DNA of 8,239 nucleotides from an uncultured Collinsella sp. (lineage in GTDB: Bacteria > Actinomycetota > Coriobacteriia > Coriobacteriales > Coriobacteriaceae). Location of the stretch: contig CAKUCJ010000048.1 of assembly GCA_934643435.1 (NCBI GenBank), positions 1-8,239 on the forward strand, written 5' to 3'. The notes beneath the pieces are model-generated. The model was not told the origin of the DNA and did not search any database. It was given only the letters and a program-made list of their open reading frames with translations. This document shows, piece after piece, positions 5,112-8,239 of this stretch (the stretch's first letter is position 1; the number at the start of each line of letters is the position of its first letter). Position numbers and translations under genes: made by a program.

Positions 5112-7259
5112 ATGGATCTTATCGCCCAGCTCGCCCGCGAGCTCAACCTTAAGGCCGCCAATGTCGAGGCGGCCGTCAAGCTCATCGACGAGGGCAACAC
5201 CATCCCCTTTATCTCGCGCTACCGCAAGGAAGCCACGGGCGGCATGGACGACGTCGCCCTGCGTGCACTCGACGAGCGCCTGTCCTACCTGCGCAACCTT
5301 GAGCAGCGTAAAGACGATGTCATCCTGCTCATCGACGCCCAGGGCAAGCTCACGCCCGAGCTCGAGCAGCAGATTCGCGAGGCCACGCAGCTCCAGCGCG
5401 TCGAGGACCTCTACAAGCCCTACCGCAAAAAGCGCATGACCCGCGCGCAGAAGGCCCGCGAGGCCGGCCTGGAGCCGCTCGCCAACATGATCATCATGCA
5501 GGCCTCGGCCAAGGGCAGTGCGCTCGACACCGCCGCGGCCTATGTCAACGAGGACGCCGGCTTCGACACGCCCGAGAAGGCGCTCGCCGGTGCGGCCGAC
5601 ATCGTGGCCGAGACGGTGGCCGAGGACCCCGAGAACGTCGCCGACCTGCGCGCCTTTACGCAAAACACCGCCGATATCGTCGTCGAGGCAACCGACCCCG
5701 CTGAGAAGACTCCCTACGAGCCCTACTACAACTTTGACGAGCCGCTGCGCCGCATCCCCAACCACCGCGTGCTGGCCATCGACCGCGGCGAGCGCGAGGG
5801 CAAGCTCCGCGTGCGCGTGAACGTCGACGGCGCTGCCGCCACGGCGCGCCTCGGCAGCCGCTGGCCCCGCCGCCAGGGCGTCTTCGCCCCGGTCTTCGAT
5901 GCCGCCATCGCCGACGGCTACAAGCGTCTGATGGCCCCCTCGCTTGAGCGCGAGGCCCGCGCCAAGCTCACCGTCCGCGCCCAGACCGAGGCCATCAATG
6001 TCTTTGCCAAGAATCTCGAGGGCCTGCTCTCGGCCCGCCCCGTCCGCGGCGCCCGTGTGCTCGCGCTCGACCCGGGCTACCGCACCGGCTGCAAAGTCGC
6101 CGTCATGGACGAGACCGGCAAGCTGCTCGACCACGGCGTGGTCTACCCCACTAAGCCGCGCCACGACGTCGCCGGCACCAAGCGCGAGCTCGCCCGCCTC
6201 GTCAAAAAGGACGGCGTCAACACCATCGTCATCGGCAACGGCACCGCCAGCCGTGAGACCGAGGAAGTCGTCTCGGAGTTCATTGCCGAGCAGGCGCCCG
6301 GCCTTCGCTACACCATCGTGAACGAGGCCGGTGCGTCGGTGTATTCCGCCTCCGAGCTTGCGAGTCAGGAGTATCCCGACCTGGACGTCACCGTGCGTGG
6401 CGCCATGAGCCTGGGCCGCCGCTTGCAGGACCCGCTGGCAGAGCTCGTCAAGATTCCACCCCAGTCCATCGGCGTGGGCCAGTACCAGCACGACCTTGAC
6501 CAAGCCGAGCTTTCGCGCACGCTAGGCCACGTGGTGGAGGACGTCGTCAACCGAGTGGGCGTCGACGTCAACACCGCAAGCGCGAGCCTGCTGGGCTACG
6601 TGTCGGGCATCACGCCGAGCGTGGCCAAGAACATCGTTGCCTACCGCGAGGAAAACGGCGCCTTTACCGATCGCCGCCAGCTCAAGAAGGTCCCCAAGCT
6701 GGGGCCCAAGGCATATCTCAACGCCGCGGGCTTCCTGCGCATTAGCGGCGGCAAGAACCCACTCGACGCCACAAGCGTCCACCCCGAGAGCTACGAGGTG
6801 GCGACGTCCGTCCTGGAGCGCGCCGGCGTGGCGGCCAGCGAGCTCAGCCGCGGCGGCGTGCCCGATATCGAGCGCCGCCTGGGCAGCATCTCGGCGCTGG
6901 CAAGCGACCTGGACTGCGGCACCCTCACGCTCATCGACATCGTTAACGAGCTCAAAAAGCCCGGCCGCGACCCGCGTGACGACGCGCCCGAGGTTGTCTT
7001 TAGCCGCTCGGCGCTTTCCATCGACGACCTGGAGCCCGGTATGGAGCTCAAGGGCACGGTGCGCAACGTCGTCGACTTTGGCGCCTTCGTCGACGTGGGC
7101 GTACACCAGGACGGCCTCGTGCACATCTCCAAGCTCGCCAACCGCTTCGTCAAGCACCCGAGCGACGTGGTGCGCGTCGGCGACACGGTGAAGGTATGGG
7201 TCGAAAAGGTCGACCGCGACCGCAAAAAGATCTCCCTCACCATGGTGCAGGGCAAATAG
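5112..7259 (+). CDS. tex: Tex-family nucleic-acid-binding protein (YqgF-HhH-S1)
   Basis: This 715-residue protein is a full-length Tex-family (YhgF/YdcI-like) cytoplasmic protein that binds RNA and DNA and has been linked to transcription processes and stress tolerance in other bacteria. In order it shows an N-terminal helical region with TIPFISRYRKEATGG (30-44) and RVEDLYKPYR (96-105); a YqgF/RuvC-like domain starting RVLALDPGYRTGCK (315-328); the Tex hallmark NEAGASVYSAS (404-414) followed by RGAMSLGRRLQDP (429-441); helix-hairpin-helix motifs around VNTASASLLGYVSGI (486-500) and VPKLGPKAYLNAAGF (527-541); and a C-terminal S1 RNA-binding domain (about 643-713) with GTVRNVVDFGAFVDVG and GLVHISKL. 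The frame is open to 5058, but the ATG at 5112 has AAGGAG before it and begins the conserved N-terminus. It appears monocistronic, with palindromic repeats upstream and hairpins downstream. Confidence 0.97.
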   Translation: MDLIAQLARELNLKAANVEAAVKLIDEGNTIPFISRYRKEATGGMDDVALRALDERLSYLRNLEQRKDDVILLIDAQGKLTPELEQQIREATQLQRVEDLYKPYRKKRMTRAQKAREAGLEPLANMIIMQASAKGSALDTAAAYVNEDAGFDTPEKALAGAADIVAETVAEDPENVADLRAFTQNTADIVVEATDPAEKTPYEPYYNFDEPLRRIPNHRVLAIDRGEREGKLRVRVNVDGAAATARLGSRWPRRQGVFAPVFDAAIADGYKRLMAPSLEREARAKLTVRAQTEAINVFAKNLEGLLSARPVRGARVLALDPGYRTGCKVAVMDETGKLLDHGVVYPTKPRHDVAGTKRELARLVKKDGVNTIVIGNGTASRETEEVVSEFIAEQAPGLRYTIVNEAGASVYSASELASQEYPDLDVTVRGAMSLGRRLQDPLAELVKIPPQSIGVGQYQHDLDQAELSRTLGHVVEDVVNRVGVDVNTASASLLGYVSGITPSVAKNIVAYREENGAFTDRRQLKKVPKLGPKAYLNAAGFLRISGGKNPLDATSVHPESYEVATSVLERAGVAASELSRGGVPDIERRLGSISALASDLDCGTLTLIDIVNELKKPGRDPRDDAPEVVFSRSALSIDDLEPGMELKGTVRNVVDFGAFVDVGVHQDGLVHISKLANRFVKHPSDVVRVGDTVKVWVEKVDRDRKKISLTMVQGK

Positions 7260-7287
7260 CAGAAGGGCAATCCGCCGCCCATCGTTG

Positions 7288-7326
7288 AACTTGCAAGTTT
7301 TTCTCACCTGATGGAAAAAACTTGCA
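7288..7326. repeat. A/T-rich palindrome with repeated AACTTGCA half-sites, after tex
   Basis: TGCAAGTTTTT (7292-7302) and AAAAACTTGCA (7316-7326) are a perfect 11-bp inverted repeat with a 13-base loop. The left side also contains the self-complementary 12-mer AACTTGCAAGTT (7288-7299), so AACTTGCA appears at 7288-7295 and 7319-7326 in direct orientation 31 bases apart, and once inverted. It starts 29 bases after the tex stop. No T-run follows, so it is a poor terminator; it may be a 3' stabilising hairpin or a protein site. Function unknown. Confidence 0.55.
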
Positions 7327-7337
7327 GATACCGCGAC

Positions 7338-7370
7338 AAAAAGGTGCCGCCCCATCAAAGAGGCGGCACC
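7338..7370 (-). terminator. Intrinsic terminator of the transaldolase gene
   Basis: Read on the minus strand, GGTGCCGCC and GGCGGCACC (7362-7370 and 7343-7351) form a perfect 9-bp stem with a 10-base loop, followed directly by TTTTTGT (from 7342 downward). That is a standard Rho-independent terminator for the minus-strand gene ending at 7521. On the plus strand the same stem could slow tex transcripts, but only AACAAAG follows there. Confidence 0.85.
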
Positions 7371-7418
7371 AACAAAGTCTTATTCAGCTCAGAACCTACT
7401 GGCAAGCTCGTGTCGGCA

Positions 7419-7490
7419 GCCCCGGCCTTTCCTTTGCCTAGCGCGACCCTCGCGAAGCGCGTGAGCGATAGGGAAAGGAAAGGCCGGGGC
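7419..7490. repeat. Palindrome with 22-base arms between convergent genes
   Basis: Arm 7419-7440 matches the reverse complement of 7469-7490 at 21 of 22 positions (GCCCCGGCCTTTCCTTT shared). The 28-base spacer contains a smaller stem (CTCGCG at 7449-7454 with CGCGTGAG at 7458-7465, one bulge). Neither side is followed by a T-tract. It lies inside the 3' untranslated part of the transaldolase transcript, before its terminator. It could be a REP-like repeat or an mRNA 3' structure. Confidence 0.7.
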
Positions 7491-7520
7491 GAACAGCCCG
7501 CGGCGTAACCTGTGTTCGCC
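7488..7520 (-). other. Stem-loop directly after the transaldolase stop codon
   Basis: GGCGAACA (7488-7495) and TGTTCGCC (7513-7520) are a perfect 8-bp inverted repeat with a 17-base loop; on the minus strand the stem begins at the base after the TAA. It overlaps the neighbouring palindrome by three bases, so the two folds compete or stack. With no T-tract it is more likely a 3' mRNA structure than the terminator, which is clear at 7338-7370. Confidence 0.45.
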
Positions 7521-8225
7521 TTACGGCAGGATATGGAAACCGAGTGCTGCGATATCCTTGGCAAAGCCGCGGACGGTGTCGAGCGAGACCTCGTACGGGT
7601 CGCGACCGATGTTCTTGCGCTTGGCCAGGATGCTGTTGGGCACCGTGATGATCTGGCAACCGCAGGCCTCGGCCTGGTAAATATTGATGAGCTCGCGCGT
7701 GGACGCCCACAGGACCTCGCAGTTGGGCTTGACGGCAGCCTTCTTGACCGACTCCGTCATAAACGGAATGGGGTCGACGCCGGTATCGGCGATACGGCCG
7801 GCAAAGAGCGAAATGATGGACGGGGTCTCGGCGTCAACCGCCTCGACCATCTCGTCGACCTGCTCGGGCGTAAAGATGGTGGTGACGTTGACCTTGATGC
7901 CGTCGGCCGAAAGCTTGCGGACCAGCTCGGCGGTGGACTCGCCCTTGGTGGTCACGCACGGAATTTTGACGTAGACGTTGTCGGCCCAGGTAGCGATCTC
8001 GCGGGCCTCGACCTCCATGGTCTCGACGTCGTCGGCAAAGACCTCAAACGACACGGACACATCGGTGATGTGGGCCAGGACCTCCTTGGCAAACGCGCGG
8101 TAATCCGTCACGCCGCCCTTCTTCATAAGGGACGGGTTGGTCGTGAAGCCCTGAACGTTGCCGTTCTCGTACATGTCGAGCATGCCCTCGAGGTTTGCAC
8201 CGTCAGCGAACACCTTGATTGCCAT
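7521..8225 (-). CDS. tal: Transaldolase (small TalC/MipB-type)
   Basis: This 234-residue class I aldolase-fold enzyme should transfer the dihydroxyacetone unit between sugar phosphates in the non-oxidative pentose phosphate pathway. The full set of transaldolase active-site residues is visible, equated by motif with E. coli TalB: Asp8 (FADGA), Asn30 in TTNPS (28-32), Glu61 in SFEVFAD, the Schiff-base Lys87 in VKIP, Asn113 and Thr115 in NVTTIF, Ser139 and Arg144 in SLFAGRIADTG. Glu61 and Phe141 argue for true transaldolase rather than fructose-6-phosphate aldolase, which has Gln and Tyr at these positions. LWASTREL (172-179) is also typical. The ATG has AAGGA (8235-8239) nine bases before it, at the window edge, so the gene is complete. 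It is convergent with tex; any upstream operon partners lie outside the window. Its terminator is at 7338-7370. Confidence 0.92.
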   Translation of the reverse strand: MAIKVFADGANLEGMLDMYENGNVQGFTTNPSLMKKGGVTDYRAFAKEVLAHITDVSVSFEVFADDVETMEVEAREIATWADNVYVKIPCVTTKGESTAELVRKLSADGIKVNVTTIFTPEQVDEMVEAVDAETPSIISLFAGRIADTGVDPIPFMTESVKKAAVKPNCEVLWASTRELINIYQAEACGCQIITVPNSILAKRKNIGRDPYEVSLDTVRGFAKDIAALGFHILP

Positions 8226-8239
8226 CTGCCTGATTCCTT

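Noticed and set aside
5094..6503. Long minus-strand frame (469 codons) opposite tex.
   Set aside because: It is the shadow of a highly conserved gene; the translation is Gly/Leu/Val/Asp-rich with no recognisable domain.

Overview
The window is GC-rich, and its protein-coding codons end overwhelmingly in C or G. The gene set is LysR regulator, short-chain dehydrogenase, OFA-type major facilitator, Gfo/Idh/MocA dehydrogenase, Tex and a small transaldolase. Together with the codon use, this fits a high-GC anaerobic actinobacterium of the Coriobacteriia, most probably Collinsella or a close relative. That placement is recognition from protein style and codon use; no marker gene here proves it.

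Layout. Positions 1-155 are non-coding and hold a strong hairpin terminator (79-114) and a small repeat unit (128-159) that contains the stop codon of the next gene. A LysR-type regulator runs on the minus strand (156-1034). Its 232-base divergent gap carries a candidate LysR operator, a sigma70-like promoter and a leader stem-loop. On the plus strand follow three genes, apparently one transcription unit: an NAD-type short-chain dehydrogenase (1267-2148), a 12-segment OFA-family transporter (2215-3471) and a Gfo/Idh/MocA dehydrogenase (3539-4579). The two gaps within the unit are 66 and 67 bases, each with a GC-rich stem-loop and no T-tract. A clear intrinsic terminator (4652-4685) closes the unit.

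The 532-base gap 4580-5111 has no convincing gene. After the terminator it holds two adjacent palindromic elements: an imperfect one of about 162 bases (4747-4908), and a near-perfect pair of 39-base inverted arms around a 30-base spacer (4934-5041). The second is built from units closely related to the repeat at 128-159, so the window has at least three copies of a small GTAG...CTAC-ended repeat. The tex gene (5112-7259) starts just after it. Between tex and the convergent transaldolase gene (7521-8225, minus) lie 261 bases crowded with four hairpins; one is the transaldolase terminator.

How the genes may work together (inference). The LysR protein probably controls the divergent operon in response to a small molecule brought in by the OFA transporter. 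The two unrelated NAD(P)-dependent oxidoreductases then oxidise and/or reduce that molecule. No kinase, lyase, aldolase or hydrolase is present in the unit, so an oxidation-reduction (epimerisation-like or electron-sink) conversion of a hydroxylated compound such as a polyol, cyclitol or sugar acid is plausible, but the substrate cannot be read from the sequence. Tex and transaldolase are housekeeping genes with no visible link to this operon. The most unusual material is the set of palindromic repeats at gene ends; no defence system, CRISPR array, transposase or RNA gene of a known class was recognised.
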